This document shows positions 17,774 to 26,392 of a DNA stretch of 52,062 nt, in pieces (position 1 is the first letter of the stretch; each line of letters begins with the position of its first letter). A program made the position numbers and the translations under genes. The notes under the pieces were generated by a model. The model did not search any database. It had not been told where the DNA came from and saw only the letters and a list, made by a program, of their open reading frames with translations. Source of the stretch: Apilactobacillus kunkeei (GTDB lineage: Bacteria; Bacillota; Bacilli; Lactobacillales; Lactobacillaceae); NCBI RefSeq assembly GCF_001308195.1, contig NZ_JXDF01000027.1:1-52062 (forward strand). Reading direction: 5' to 3'.

Positions 17774-18493
17774 CTACTTTGAATAATAGTAATAGTAATC
17801 GTTGGTGATGTTGTCCTTAGACATGTTCATCACACCACCTAGGATGTTGGCGTTAACCTTCTTTAGTTGTTCTACGGCCATCTTGGCACGTTTCTTTTCT
17901 GCCACGCCTTGTGGTAATACGAAAATAGTACCGTCAACAGTAGTAGAAACGATTGATGCATCAGTCATTGTGTTAACAGGTGGTACATCAACAATTACCA
18001 AGTCATTTGGCTTGTTAAACTTGTTGATAATATCAATAATCTTGCGGTTTCCTAGTAATGCAGATGCATTAGGTGGAATCGGACCACTGGTAATTACGTT
18101 TAAGTTATCAATTGAAGTGTATTTGATAGTGTCTTCAATTGTTGAGTTACCAGATAAGATTGTTGATAATCCCTTTTGGTTGCTGACGTTAAAGCTTTTG
18201 TGAACCGTTGGTCTTCTCATATCAGCATCGACTAAAACAACGTTTCTACCTTGCTTGGCGTAAGTAACGGCTAAGTTAGCACTGAAAGTAGACTTACCTT
18301 CTGAAGGATCACTTGAGGTCACCATAATGCTCTTTAGTTCACCATTGATGTTGGCGAATGAAATATTAGTCATTACAGTTCTGAATTGTTCAGATACTGA
18401 TGAAGTTGGGTACAATTCAGCAACCAAATTAACCCCGAATTTGGAACTGTCATCATTTAATTTTTTCTTTGGACTCTTATTAAATAATCCCAT
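17774..18493 (-). CDS. Bacterial tyrosine kinase (CpsD/EpsB-like)
   Basis: 239 aa. Walker A SDPSEGKST at residues 61-69, Walker A' VVLVDADMRRPT near 85-96, Walker B LVIVDVPP near 162, and a C-terminal tyrosine cluster (DYYYYYSK) that is the autophosphorylation site of this family. It lacks membrane segments and is activated by the membrane partner encoded just upstream (18506), the split arrangement of Gram-positive bacteria. Confidence 0.95.
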   Translation of the reverse strand: MGLFNKSPKKKLNDDSSKFGVNLVAELYPTSSVSEQFRTVMTNISFANINGELKSIMVTSSDPSEGKSTFSANLAVTYAKQGRNVVLVDADMRRPTVHKSFNVSNQKGLSTILSGNSTIEDTIKYTSIDNLNVITSGPIPPNASALLGNRKIIDIINKFNKPNDLVIVDVPPVNTMTDASIVSTTVDGTIFVLPQGVAEKKRAKMAVEQLKKVNANILGGVMNMSKDNITNDYYYYYSK

Positions 18494-18505
18494 TACACTC
18501 TTCCT

Positions 18506-19216
18506 TTATTTCTTAATTTGTTTACTGATGGTTTGCATGTCAATATCACTGATTGTTCCTAGGTTAATAAGACCCAAGTCCTTTTCGATAAAGTCAGTCG
18601 TAGATATTGTTTTATCGTTGAATTCACTCAATAGTGCTAAGAACATTCCTAAGATAATACCAACCAGTGCACCGGCTAGTAGGCTAATCCCCTTCTTAGG
18701 GAAGATTGGCTTCTTAATTTCTCTAGCCTTTGAAATAATTGAGACGTTATTGACGTTCATAATGTTCTTGATTTTTGATTTGAATGTAGAAGCAGTAACG
18801 TTAGCGATTCTAGCTGCTTGCTTTGCATCGTGAGAAGTAACGTTAATATTAATAACTTGTGAATTTGTGTCAGTTGAAACGTTTAATTCACTGTCCTTAT
18901 AAATCTTGTTACCAACCTTATGCTTTACTGAATTACCAACTGTTTGACTGCTCAAAATACTCTTATATGTATTAACTAGTTGCAAGTCGGTAGATTGAAT
19001 TTGTTGTTGTTCAGCTGCTTGAGCGTCACGATCCAATCTTTGGCTAACGATAATTTCTGATGTCGCTTGGTATTTTGGTTTAACGACAAAAAATACTCCG
19101 ATTGCAAAAACCAATACTGTAATTACAACCGTAGTAATTATCAATTTGATATGTTTAGACAAAATGCGAAAGATTTTGTTTAATTCTTCTAAAGAATTAG
19201 TTTCTTGTTTCTCCAC
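18506..19216 (-). CDS. Chain-length regulator / kinase activator (Wzz/CpsC-like)
   Basis: 236 aa with two membrane helices (about 20-45 and 178-198) flanking an extracytoplasmic domain. The second helix follows the Pro-rich KKPIFPKKGISLLAGALVGIILGMFLALL signature of Wzz proteins. A cytosolic tail would contact the kinase. GTG start, with AGAAGGGTG upstream. First gene of the EPS operon, preceded by an extended -10 promoter. Confidence 0.92.
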   Translation of the reverse strand: MEKQETNSLEELNKIFRILSKHIKLIITTVVITVLVFAIGVFFVVKPKYQATSEIIVSQRLDRDAQAAEQQQIQSTDLQLVNTYKSILSSQTVGNSVKHKVGNKIYKDSELNVSTDTNSQVININVTSHDAKQAARIANVTASTFKSKIKNIMNVNNVSIISKAREIKKPIFPKKGISLLAGALVGIILGMFLALLSEFNDKTISTTDFIEKDLGLINLGTISDIDMQTISKQIKK

Positions 19217-19280
19217 TATAAAGCACCCTTCTATTAGTTATTTTAAATATCTTCATTAAGTAAACTATAAACAATTGTTC

Positions 19281-19289
19281 ATTATATCA
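19281..19289 (-). promoter_or_regulatory. EPS operon promoter (extended -10)
   Basis: On the minus strand TGATATAAT (TG at the extended position, then TATAAT) lies about 65 nt upstream of the first EPS gene. No good -35 is present at 17 bp, consistent with an extended -10 promoter or an activator-dependent one. TTGTCA occurs 29 bp upstream, too far to be a standard -35. Confidence 0.55.
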
Positions 19290-19394
19290 CCTTAAAATCG
19301 CTAGAAAAGGGAACTTGACAAATATAACTGTAGTCTAATTAAGATTTAAACGTTTTATAACTCAATTTAAATTTTCCCTTTTGAACAAATGTAT

Positions 19395-19430
19395 AAAAAA
19401 AGATACGACAAAAATGTCGTATCTTTTTTA
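19395..19430. terminator. Terminator between LCP gene and EPS operon
   Basis: AAAGATACGACA / TGTCGTATCTTT hairpin with T tracts. It starts 9 nt after the LCP stop on the minus strand, so the EPS operon needs its own promoter. Confidence 0.9.
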
Positions 19431-19438
19431 TTTTTTAT

Positions 19439-20416
19439 TTAATCTTTTAAACTTTCGTTGATTAGGCTAGAAATTCTGTTTTGTTCAGTACCAGAAACAT
19501 CTTGGAATGATACGCCGTCTAGCATTTCACCAGTTCCATGTGCGTAATCACTCTTAATGTTTTTATTAGTCCCTCTGTAATGCAATGCTAATTGAAGCAT
19601 GTCGCTCATGGTCAAATTAGTTTTCAAGTTATGAGAAATTGAGTTCAAAAAGTCAGAATTAATCACTGTTTTGTATGAGATAGCCTTCTTCATTAGGGCC
19701 TCCAATACTAATCGTTGTCTGCCTTGGCGACCATAATCACCTTGTGGATCTTGATATCTCATGTTGGAGAACCACATTGCTTTCTTTCCATCCATGTGTT
19801 CTAACTTACCCTTAGTGTAGTGTTGACCTTCATAGCTAAAGGTTAACGGAGAAACAACATCAACTCCACCAACTTGATCGATGGCCTTCTTAAGTCCACC
19901 TAGACTCAAAGTAACGTAATAGTCGACTGGAATGCTGAAGTGACTTTCGACAGCATTAATTGCTTCTTTGGCACCACCATAAGTGTAGGCAGCATTAATT
20001 TTTGATGGTGAGTATTGTTGGAAATCAGGTAAATTAACCTTCATATCACGTGGGATACTTACCATTGTGGTTGTATTGGTCTTTGGATTTAAGGTCACAA
20101 TCATCATACTATCTGTACGACCCTTGTCACTTCTGCCATCAAAATCGGTATCGGTACCCATAAATAGTAATGATACTGGTTTTTCAGACTTCAAAAGTGA
20201 ATCGGCATCCCTAACCGTCTTCGCTCCAGAAGGTTGATATACTGCATCGGCAGTCTTCTTAACTGTATGGTAAGCAGCAAATGCACCTACTCCCAATAAT
20301 ACAATCAATAATCCAATAATCCATAAAACAACTTTTTTCCAAGTCTTCATGTGTTTCTTGGATGTGTTTTTGTTGTTTCTTCGACTCATGTTTTCGTCGT
20401 TATTCAAAACACTCAC
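19439..20416 (-). CDS. LytR-CpsA-Psr family glycopolymer ligase
   Basis: 325 aa. A short cytosolic Arg/Lys-rich N-terminus and one helix (about 29-50) precede the extracellular LCP domain: SLLFMGTDTDFDGRSDKGRTDSMMIV, TTTMVSIPRDMKVNLP, KINAAYTYGG and the RYQDPQGDYGRQGRQRLVLEAL catalytic Arg-rich motif. LCP enzymes attach undecaprenyl-linked polymers to peptidoglycan; next to this operon it probably anchors the EPS or a wall polymer. Start uncertain: GTG at 20416, TTG at 20407 and ATG at 20389 are in frame and none has a strong RBS. Confidence 0.92.
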   Translation of the reverse strand: MSVLNNDENMSRRNNKNTSKKHMKTWKKVVLWIIGLLIVLLGVGAFAAYHTVKKTADAVYQPSGAKTVRDADSLLKSEKPVSLLFMGTDTDFDGRSDKGRTDSMMIVTLNPKTNTTTMVSIPRDMKVNLPDFQQYSPSKINAAYTYGGAKEAINAVESHFSIPVDYYVTLSLGGLKKAIDQVGGVDVVSPLTFSYEGQHYTKGKLEHMDGKKAMWFSNMRYQDPQGDYGRQGRQRLVLEALMKKAISYKTVINSDFLNSISHNLKTNLTMSDMLQLALHYRGTNKNIKSDYAHGTGEMLDGVSFQDVSGTEQNRISSLINESLKD

Positions 20417-20514
20417 TCTTTTCTTTCATAATTAATATTCATAATTTCCGTGAACAATTATACATCAATAATTTTTGCATAATCCACTTAACTCTTAATT
20501 CTATATGCCTATAA

Positions 20515-21795
20515 TTACAAATTCAAGACTGGAAAAATCATGTAGATACCAAAAGCCATGACAATTAATGAAAGAATAATTACGATTTTTTTGTAAATTC
20601 CCTTCATTTTGTATCGATCTGGCAACGCTTTGGTTTCAAGCATTAATAAGAAGCCAAGCACAATTGGTACCATCAAGGCGTTAATTACTTCGACTGTAAT
20701 CGCAATTGAAACTAAGTCCTCGTTAAATAATACCAACAAGGCACTGATGATTAATACCAGTGAATACATTGAATAAAAACCTAAGTTGGAAAGATTAATT
20801 CGTTCGTTTAAACTGTGTTTCCAATCCAATACCTCTGTCATCCCCCATGTTCCGGCTAAAACAACAACGATGGCAGCAACCAGTGCCCCACCTAGGATAC
20901 TAGATCCCATAATCGCTTTGGCGGGTGCCATTCCGATATATCTACCAATTGAGGTTACCAAGTCACCAACCGTTTCTTCGGTGGCATGAAGTTTACTATG
21001 AAAAACGGTCGCGGCAAATAATACGATGAACCCAATCATAATCCCCTGGGTAATGAATGTTCCCACCATTGTATCTGTCTGTTCCTTTTTAATCATGTGA
21101 CGCTTTAGGCCCTTATCGACTACCGCACTTTGTTGGTAAAAAATCATCCATGGCATAATTACCGCACCAACGTTTGCGGCTACCAAATATACATAACCAT
21201 CATCATGGATTGGAATTGATTGAATCCCCGTTATGATGGAGTCCATGTTTGGATGAACCATGAAAATTCCGATGATAAATGTTAATTCAAACAAACCAAA
21301 GATAATCCCAATCTTTTCAACGCGACGGTAACTACCTAAGAAGGCAATTAAGATGAGAACAAACGTACTTAGTGGAACGGTAATCCATTTGGAAACACCA
21401 AACAATTCACCAACTCCGGCAATCCCGATAAACTCGGTCAAAAGCGCTCCAATGGTTGAAATCATTAAGGTAATCGCCGAGACATATGCCCAGAATTTAC
21501 CAAAGTATTCGCGGATTAATTCACCATGACCCTTCTTTGTGACAATTCCCAATCGAACCGTCATTTCTTGCACCATAAATAGAATTGGAATTAACAACAA
21601 CTGAGGTAAAATCATGGAATAACCATAACTAGCACCGGATTGTGCCGCCGTAATTAAGCACCCTGCATCGGTATCGGCTAGCATAACAATCAACCCCGGG
21701 CCAATCACAATTAACCACTTTTTCAGCTCCAACCAGAACCGTTTCAAACGGTTGCTCGAAGTGTCGTTAATTTCTGAATCTATTCTTTCTTTCAT
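20515..21795 (-). CDS. Nramp family divalent metal transporter, variant motifs
   Basis: 426 aa from ATG at 21795, chosen because AAAGGA lies 9 nt upstream; an in-frame ATG at 21831 lacks a site. About 11 membrane helices. TM1 reads MLADTDAGCLITAAQSGA where classical MntH proteins have DPGN; TM6 reads VGAVIMPWMIFYQQSA where they have MPH. The Met-Pro pair is kept but the His is Trp. Family is clear; the transported ion (Mn, Fe, Mg or other) is not. Monocistronic; I see no clear metal-regulator box in the 70 nt upstream. Confidence 0.85.
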   Translation of the reverse strand: MKERIDSEINDTSSNRLKRFWLELKKWLIVIGPGLIVMLADTDAGCLITAAQSGASYGYSMILPQLLLIPILFMVQEMTVRLGIVTKKGHGELIREYFGKFWAYVSAITLMISTIGALLTEFIGIAGVGELFGVSKWITVPLSTFVLILIAFLGSYRRVEKIGIIFGLFELTFIIGIFMVHPNMDSIITGIQSIPIHDDGYVYLVAANVGAVIMPWMIFYQQSAVVDKGLKRHMIKKEQTDTMVGTFITQGIMIGFIVLFAATVFHSKLHATEETVGDLVTSIGRYIGMAPAKAIMGSSILGGALVAAIVVVLAGTWGMTEVLDWKHSLNERINLSNLGFYSMYSLVLIISALLVLFNEDLVSIAITVEVINALMVPIVLGFLLMLETKALPDRYKMKGIYKKIVIILSLIVMAFGIYMIFPVLNL

Positions 21796-21871
21796 CAATA
21801 AGTATCCTTTCAATTTATTTATCTCTCTCAACAGTCAGGGTATTCAATTGTACAAAAAAATTTTCCAATAA

Positions 21872-21905
21872 AAAAGGGTTGTTATTTTTCATAACAACCC
21901 CTTTA
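21872..21905 (-). terminator. Terminator of the GT39-like gene
   Basis: AAGGGGTTGTTAT / ATAACAACCCTTTTTT on the minus strand, immediately after the stop codon at 21907. Confidence 0.9.
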
Positions 21906-21906
21906 T

Positions 21907-23274
21907 CTATTTACTTGAACTTTGATCAACGTTATCAAACAATCCATAGAATAGCTTTTGATTATCTTTTCCTAGGATTCTTGCAACATTGAAATTTTTT
22001 ATATAAACACGTTTATTAATTGATTTAATATAGACAGTTTTTTCAACAATCGAATTTGGACTTTGGTTTGGATTTAGGTGAATCACATTATTTGGATTTT
22101 CCTTATATTGTTCAACCGAATCCGCTAAATTGTAGCTAGGCATGATGTAATTATTAAACTGATTACTGCCTAGGAAACCAACATTCATTCCGATAATGAT
22201 GGTTAGTCCCACCGCTAGTATCGATGTCGTGAAGTAGTTGGACAAACGACTAAGTGGCTTCTTCATCATTTGGGACACAATCGTCATCATGAAGAAGATT
22301 GCCACTGCGTATGCTGGATAAGCGTATCTAGCAATGTAAATTGGTCTTACCGCCACTGAAATCGCAATTCCAGTCAAAGTGGTTAGAACAAATGTCAACA
22401 GTACAATGGTTAGTGTTGATTTAAACTTCTTTGACATATTTAGATATGCCCAAATCGTTGGATAGATTAGCAATACCATAAAGGCAATCGCATAGTATTG
22501 GCCACCATTATCGGTAAAAACATCCGCAAATAAGTTCACAAAATTATTGATAATGTTTTCGACGTTTACTGGTGGAATCCAGTAGGAAGATGACACCTGT
22601 TGGGCTTGTGCAAATGCGACAACTCCCCATGGAACAAACATCACTAAAAACACGATAATCCCTCGTAAGATGGCGTTTCCGTCGTATCGATTAAATTGAA
22701 ATTTAACGAAGTATAAGAACAGCATCCATCCTGCTGCCACAGCCGCAAAGTAATGGGTATACGATGCAAACGATGCAAAGATAACCGCTAAGAAAATGTG
22801 ACCAATCTTCTGCGAATTATCGTAGTGCTGCAATTGATTCAATACTAACGCTAAGAACAACGCTGCTAAAGCGTACATTCTAATCTGCGTAGAATATCTC
22901 ATAATACTTGGTGCTAGGAAGAATCCCGCCCATTGAATGGCGTTGGCACCTGGAACGCCCAAGTTTTTCACCGTCTTGGATAGTGTTAAAAACGTTAAGA
23001 CTGCTAATATGTATGAAAATAATCGCGCAATAATGACCTTCGTGAAGAACGAATTCGTCCAAAAAGCAGTAATGCTCAAGAAGAATCTTAATGCTATATA
23101 GTACAACGGTGGATGCACATCCATCGAATCCAGTCTGATTATATCCCCGTAATTATGTCCTACCAATGCCATCGTGAAACTTTCATCACGCCAAATTGTT
23201 GGGTGCATAAAAAATAACATGTATGCAATTGATATTAAAAATAGACCCAATGTAAGTTTGGCCTTCTTGTTCAT
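21907..23274 (-). CDS. GT39/PMT-like membrane glycosyltransferase
   Basis: 455 aa, about 11 membrane helices then a soluble tail of about 90 residues. The first extracytoplasmic loop has TIWRDESFTMALVGHNYGDII, containing the Asp-Glu of GT-C enzymes, followed by the HPPLYY motif. These enzymes move a sugar from a polyprenyl-phosphate donor to a protein or wall glycan outside the cell. Neighbour genes do not reveal the acceptor; it is separate from the EPS operon. Confidence 0.82.
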   Translation of the reverse strand: MNKKAKLTLGLFLISIAYMLFFMHPTIWRDESFTMALVGHNYGDIIRLDSMDVHPPLYYIALRFFLSITAFWTNSFFTKVIIARLFSYILAVLTFLTLSKTVKNLGVPGANAIQWAGFFLAPSIMRYSTQIRMYALAALFLALVLNQLQHYDNSQKIGHIFLAVIFASFASYTHYFAAVAAGWMLFLYFVKFQFNRYDGNAILRGIIVFLVMFVPWGVVAFAQAQQVSSSYWIPPVNVENIINNFVNLFADVFTDNGGQYYAIAFMVLLIYPTIWAYLNMSKKFKSTLTIVLLTFVLTTLTGIAISVAVRPIYIARYAYPAYAVAIFFMMTIVSQMMKKPLSRLSNYFTTSILAVGLTIIIGMNVGFLGSNQFNNYIMPSYNLADSVEQYKENPNNVIHLNPNQSPNSIVEKTVYIKSINKRVYIKNFNVARILGKDNQKLFYGLFDNVDQSSSK

Positions 23275-23307
23275 CAGACAATCACACCTCTTTATTTATT
23301 ACTACTA

Positions 23308-23316
23308 ATTATATCA
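23308..23316 (-). promoter_or_regulatory. Extended -10 promoter of the GT39-like gene
   Basis: TGATATAAT on the minus strand, about 34 nt upstream of ATG and between this gene and the end of the polymerase operon. No convincing -35. Confidence 0.5.
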
Positions 23317-23350
23317 GAGCTGAGAAGGTGTGTCTTTTTTTGCCACATAA

Positions 23351-23710
23351 TTATTGCACAATCAAAATCTGTTGGATGGATAATACCATTTCACCATCTT
23401 CAGTCATAATTGTAACCTGGCTAGGTTGTAGGTTCATTACAAGTCCGTTTATTACGCTCTTGTTCCCATCATCATTAACATAGGTGATCTCTGTTTTAGC
23501 ATGGCCTTCTCCCTTATGTTCCAATTCCTCGTGAACACTTTGAAAATCCATATACATAAAGCTATCATCAAAGGCTTCCTTGTGCTCTTTTCTAAGAGCA
23601 CTGACGTGATCAGAAAGCATAAATCCTTGCCACTTTAGCATCCCTCTGTCGTGATAGTAATAGTCAAAGAAGTTTTGCACTGTATTGTCGTCAATGTGGT
23701 GATTTAACAA
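23351..23710 (-). CDS. YolD-like protein
   Basis: 119 aa. The segment DRGMLKWQGFMLSDHVSALRKEH (residues about 21-43) matches the YolD family pattern (DRGxxKWxxMMLPEH), and the C-terminal part is a beta-rich domain. YolD-like genes often sit beside Y-family polymerases of the UvrX type; function is not established. Third gene of the SOS operon, 2 nt after the preceding gene. Confidence 0.75.
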   Translation of the reverse strand: MLNHHIDDNTVQNFFDYYYHDRGMLKWQGFMLSDHVSALRKEHKEAFDDSFMYMDFQSVHEELEHKGEGHAKTEITYVNDDGNKSVINGLVMNLQPSQVTIMTEDGEMVLSIQQILIVQ

Positions 23711-23712
23711 CT

Positions 23713-24039
23713 TTATCCGACCTTTCTTTTGGGACGTTGAATGTAGGAATTACGACTGTCCCATTTAATGCCTTCGAATCCAGTGAACACGATGGTTAAC
23801 TTTAGGTCCTTTTCGATTAGGTTTAAGATTTCCTCCAAGTCAGCAATCCAAGTACTTTCCACGTGGTGCAATGGTGTTACTCGCGTGATGTGACCTGGTT
23901 TGTATCTAATCATGTAGAAATTAAATTGATGGTCGTAATGATCAAAAACGACCTTAATTCTGTATTGGACATTATATTCACGCTTAAATAATGGTTCTGC
24001 TCTATCTAGTATTAATTTTGCTGTTTGTTGATTAGTCAT
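23713..24039 (-). CDS. Conserved hypothetical in the SOS polymerase operon
   Basis: 108 aa from ATG at 24039, which overlaps the polymerase stop (ATGACTAA) and follows GGAGGAA by about 8 nt; a longer frame to 24063 is less likely. Soluble, basic C-terminus (RPKRKVG), centre rich in Tyr/His/Phe (FDHYDHQFNFYMIRYKPGH). I do not recognise a family. Overlap with the polymerase and position before the YolD gene argue for a role in the same damage-tolerance unit. Confidence 0.7.
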   Translation of the reverse strand: MTNQQTAKLILDRAEPLFKREYNVQYRIKVVFDHYDHQFNFYMIRYKPGHITRVTPLHHVESTWIADLEEILNLIEKDLKLTIVFTGFEGIKWDSRNSYIQRPKRKVG

Positions 24040-25330
24040 ATGCATTTCCTCCATTGTGACCACCTACTAATCCGGAACGTTTTAACATTGTGCCGCCCTT
24101 TTCTAGACTGTGACCTTTAAAGATGGCAGTGGCGCCAAACTTGTCCCTGATTTCATCTGCTACTTTATCGACTTTTGATTTCTTAATTTGCACCTCTGGA
24201 TCGGCAAAAATGTCTAATTGTTGAGCATTACTACTGCTTAATCTGGTATATGAGACACCGACATTTCTGACCCTTTCGCCGTGCCAATACTTATGGAATA
24301 AATCCATGACTGCTCCAACCAATTCACGGTTATCCGAAGTCGTGGTAATTTTTTGTTCGTGTGAAATGCTGGTTCGATCGCTGCCTTCACTTTCCGCGTA
24401 CGAAAAGCCGAGGTAAAGATGAACACAGCTGGTTTGTTTCTTTCTGTGGCGTAAACGAGATGCCACTTGTTCGGCGATTTCAGTAATAACGACTTCTAGT
24501 TCGTGTTGGTCCTTGTAGTCCCTTGGTAGTACCTGGGAATTGGATAAGCCCTTATCCTTGATTGGCACTTTTTGGTCTAATTGAGCACGGTCAATTCCCC
24601 ACGCAATCGCAAAAAGTTGGTATCCCATCACACCTAAGTGCGTCTTTAATTGATATGGATCTGTTCTCGCCAGTTCACCTAGGTTATGAATCCCTAGTTT
24701 GGCTAAGTTTTCAGCGGTATGTTTACCAATACTCCAAATCTTATCGATGGGTTCAATTGGCCAAACATTCTTGGCAAAAGTGTCATAGCTTAATTGGCCG
24801 ACTAGGTCCTTATTGTGTTTAGCAAACAAGTCCAACGCTAGCTTGGCTTGCACTGGATTGTCACCAATTCCAACTGTCGTGTATAGACCAAGGCGTTGTC
24901 TGACCGTCTTTTGAATTTTTCTGGCTACTTGGGCAGGACTATCGCCGAATAATTGCCATGTGTGGGTCAAATCCAAGATGGTCTCGTCGATTGAGTATGG
25001 AAAACATTGTTCTTCATCGGCGAACTCATGGAAAATTTTATTGATTGCCAAGTTCTTTTGAATGTACAAATTCATCCTTGGAGGAACCACAATTAATGAA
25101 TCATCCCAAGGCAAATCACGCTTTCTAGTCACGTTCGTAATGTGGAATCGTCTCTTAGCTGTCGGAGACGATGCTAAGATTAATCCACCGTTGGTATTGT
25201 CTTGATCAGACATCACCACTAAGCTAGCCGTCAGTGGATTCAAACCTAATTGAACGCACTCAACACTGGCATAAAACGACTTATTATCAATGACCATAAA
25301 GACCCCTTTGGGTTCATTTGAATAATCCAT
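24032..25330 (-). CDS. Y-family DNA polymerase (UvrX/DinB type)
   Basis: 432 aa. Translesion polymerase: VIDNKSFYASVECVQ near residues 13-27 holds the first catalytic Asp, and YSIDETILDLT near 110 holds the second acidic pair. YTTVGIGDNPVQAKLALDLFAKHNKD and the IWSIGKHTAENLAKLGIHNLGELA helix-hairpin-helix follow, then the little-finger domain. The C-terminus lacks a clear beta-clamp motif by eye. Its promoter contains a LexA box, so it should be DNA-damage induced. First gene of a three-gene operon. Confidence 0.93.
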   Translation of the reverse strand: MDYSNEPKGVFMVIDNKSFYASVECVQLGLNPLTASLVVMSDQDNTNGGLILASSPTAKRRFHITNVTRKRDLPWDDSLIVVPPRMNLYIQKNLAINKIFHEFADEEQCFPYSIDETILDLTHTWQLFGDSPAQVARKIQKTVRQRLGLYTTVGIGDNPVQAKLALDLFAKHNKDLVGQLSYDTFAKNVWPIEPIDKIWSIGKHTAENLAKLGIHNLGELARTDPYQLKTHLGVMGYQLFAIAWGIDRAQLDQKVPIKDKGLSNSQVLPRDYKDQHELEVVITEIAEQVASRLRHRKKQTSCVHLYLGFSYAESEGSDRTSISHEQKITTTSDNRELVGAVMDLFHKYWHGERVRNVGVSYTRLSSSNAQQLDIFADPEVQIKKSKVDKVADEIRDKFGATAIFKGHSLEKGGTMLKRSGLVGGHNGGNAYD

Positions 25331-25357
25331 GTTGGGTTCCTCCTTTCAGTAAAATAT

Positions 25358-25386
25358 ATTATACGAACAAATGTTCTTTTTTGCAA
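25358..25386 (-). promoter_or_regulatory. SOS promoter with LexA box
   Basis: TTGCAA (25381-25386), 17 bp, TATAAT (25358-25363). The spacer contains AGAACATTTGTTCG (25364-25377), matching the Gram-positive LexA consensus GAAC-N4-GTTC. A bound repressor would block the promoter directly. Confidence 0.88.
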
Positions 25387-25388
25387 AC

Positions 25389-25416
25389 AAAAAAACAGAC
25401 CGTTTTACGATCTGTC
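25389..25416 (-). terminator. Terminator of the SemiSWEET gene
   Basis: ACAGATCG / CGGTCTGT hairpin followed by seven T on the minus strand, 14 nt past the stop. Confidence 0.85.
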
Positions 25417-25429
25417 GTCATAAGCCTTT

Positions 25430-25744
25430 TTAATGAATAAACACTGTAACAAGTGTTATTAAACCAAAAATAACTCCCGGAACATTTGAAATAATTAAAG
25501 GCCAATCTTTGTAGGTCTTAAACCAACCATATAGGGTCCACAAGGTAGCGTTAATAGTGGCCACGAATGGTTGGATTGGGCTAACTGGGTTACCAGAAAA
25601 GTTTTGCATAATTTCTGGAATGTAAGCAATGTACATTAGTGATGAAGTAAAGATAGCCACTTTACTCATAATTTTTAGATTACGAATTCGTTTGTCAGAA
25701 ACTTCTCTTCGTTGATTTTTTGGAACATAATTATCAATCTTCAT
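25430..25744 (-). CDS. SemiSWEET family sugar transporter
   Basis: 104 aa with three membrane helices after a basic N-terminus of about 25 residues. YIPEIMQNFSGNPVSPIQPFVATINATLWTLYGW carries the Pro-containing helix 1 and the Asn/Trp pair of helix 2-3 typical of SemiSWEETs. It works as a homodimer and facilitates diffusion of sugars. RBS GAGGAGATATAT precedes ATG. Monocistronic. Confidence 0.85.
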   Translation of the reverse strand: MKIDNYVPKNQRREVSDKRIRNLKIMSKVAIFTSSLMYIAYIPEIMQNFSGNPVSPIQPFVATINATLWTLYGWFKTYKDWPLIISNVPGVIFGLITLVTVFIH

Positions 25745-25882
25745 TGTATATATCTCCTCTATGCATACTGAAAAATTGACAGCTATTATTTGGTTTATAG
25801 TATATTAATATTATATCACTGTCGTTTCAAGAGGTTTATTAAGAAAAGTATAAAATTGGTTAAGCTTCTTTACCAATTTTAT

Positions 25883-25911
25883 TTGACTTTTTTCTAATCC
25901 AGTTTTAATAT
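25883..25911 (+). promoter_or_regulatory. Promoter of the first brnQ T-box transcript
   Basis: TTGACT (25883-25888), 17 bp, TAATAT (25906-25911). Confidence 0.7.
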
Positions 25912-25917
25912 AATGAC

Positions 25918-26185
25918 AAATAAACGATTGCGATGAGAAAGTTGAGTAATAACTGACATCAACCAAAGCGAGCTTCGTCTGGTGAAAGGAAGCGTTGATC
26001 AGGTTACGAAAATCCCTTTCGAGCGATGTACTGAACAAAAAGTAAAGTGCATGGGGAGCGCCCCTTACAGCGTCAGCGTATGTTAGTACGTCAAGGTAGC
26101 TTTTTTAAGCTACGAATGTAAGGTGGTACCGTGTCGAATGACGCCCTTAGTCTAATTGTAAAGTTAGATTAAGGGCGTTTTTTTG
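25918..26185 (+). ncRNA. T-box leader, tRNA-Ile type
   Basis: Stem I base pairs GAAAG with CTTTC; the specifier loop has GAGTA on the 5' side and CGAAA-ATC-C on the 3' side, giving the Ile codon ATC at 26012-26014. The CTTTCGAGC that follows is the conserved flank. T-box AAGGTGGTACCGTG is at 26120-26133, with TGGT to pair with the tRNA ACCA end. The terminator ACGCCCTTAGTCTAA / TTAGATTAAGGGCGT plus a T run is at 26141-26183. Ile starvation should permit readthrough into the BrnQ gene. Confidence 0.93.
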
Positions 26186-26230
26186 TGCCCCGCAATCAGT
26201 TAATTAATACATAAAAAAGGAGATGATGGC

Positions 26231-26392
26231 ATGGATAGTCCGATTGACATTTTACACATAGTGATTCAATTCAAACACATACAATTTTTAAAGGAGATTT
26301 ATTATGGAAGACTTAAACAAAAAGCCATTATCAGTAAAACAATATTTAGTCGTCAGTTCACTGTTATTCGCACTATTCTTTGGTGCTGGTAA
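26231..26392 (+). other. Possible short ORF between T-box and brnQ
   Basis: An AAAGGAG site at 26216-26222, strong enough for a gene start, precedes ATG at 26231 by 8 nt. The frame begins MDSPIDILHIVIQFKHIQF (Ile-rich) and runs 53 codons, overlapping the start of BrnQ in another frame. A matching AAAGGAGATGATGG site occurs after the second T-box. Translation is not shown; it may be a coupling or regulatory ORF. Confidence 0.3.

Noticed and set aside
22880-23062. Minus-strand 60-codon frame inside the GT39-like gene
   Set aside because: Same strand, other frame, fully internal to a clear membrane protein, with no RBS.
25990-26003. TCA or CAG as specifier in the first brnQ T-box
   Set aside because: These fall in the small internal loop of upper Stem I. 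The GAAA-ATC-C-CTTTCGAGC context further down matches known specifier loops and the second T-box.
25811-26038. Minus-strand 75-codon frame
   Set aside because: It lies across the T-box promoter and Stem I on the other strand and lacks an RBS.
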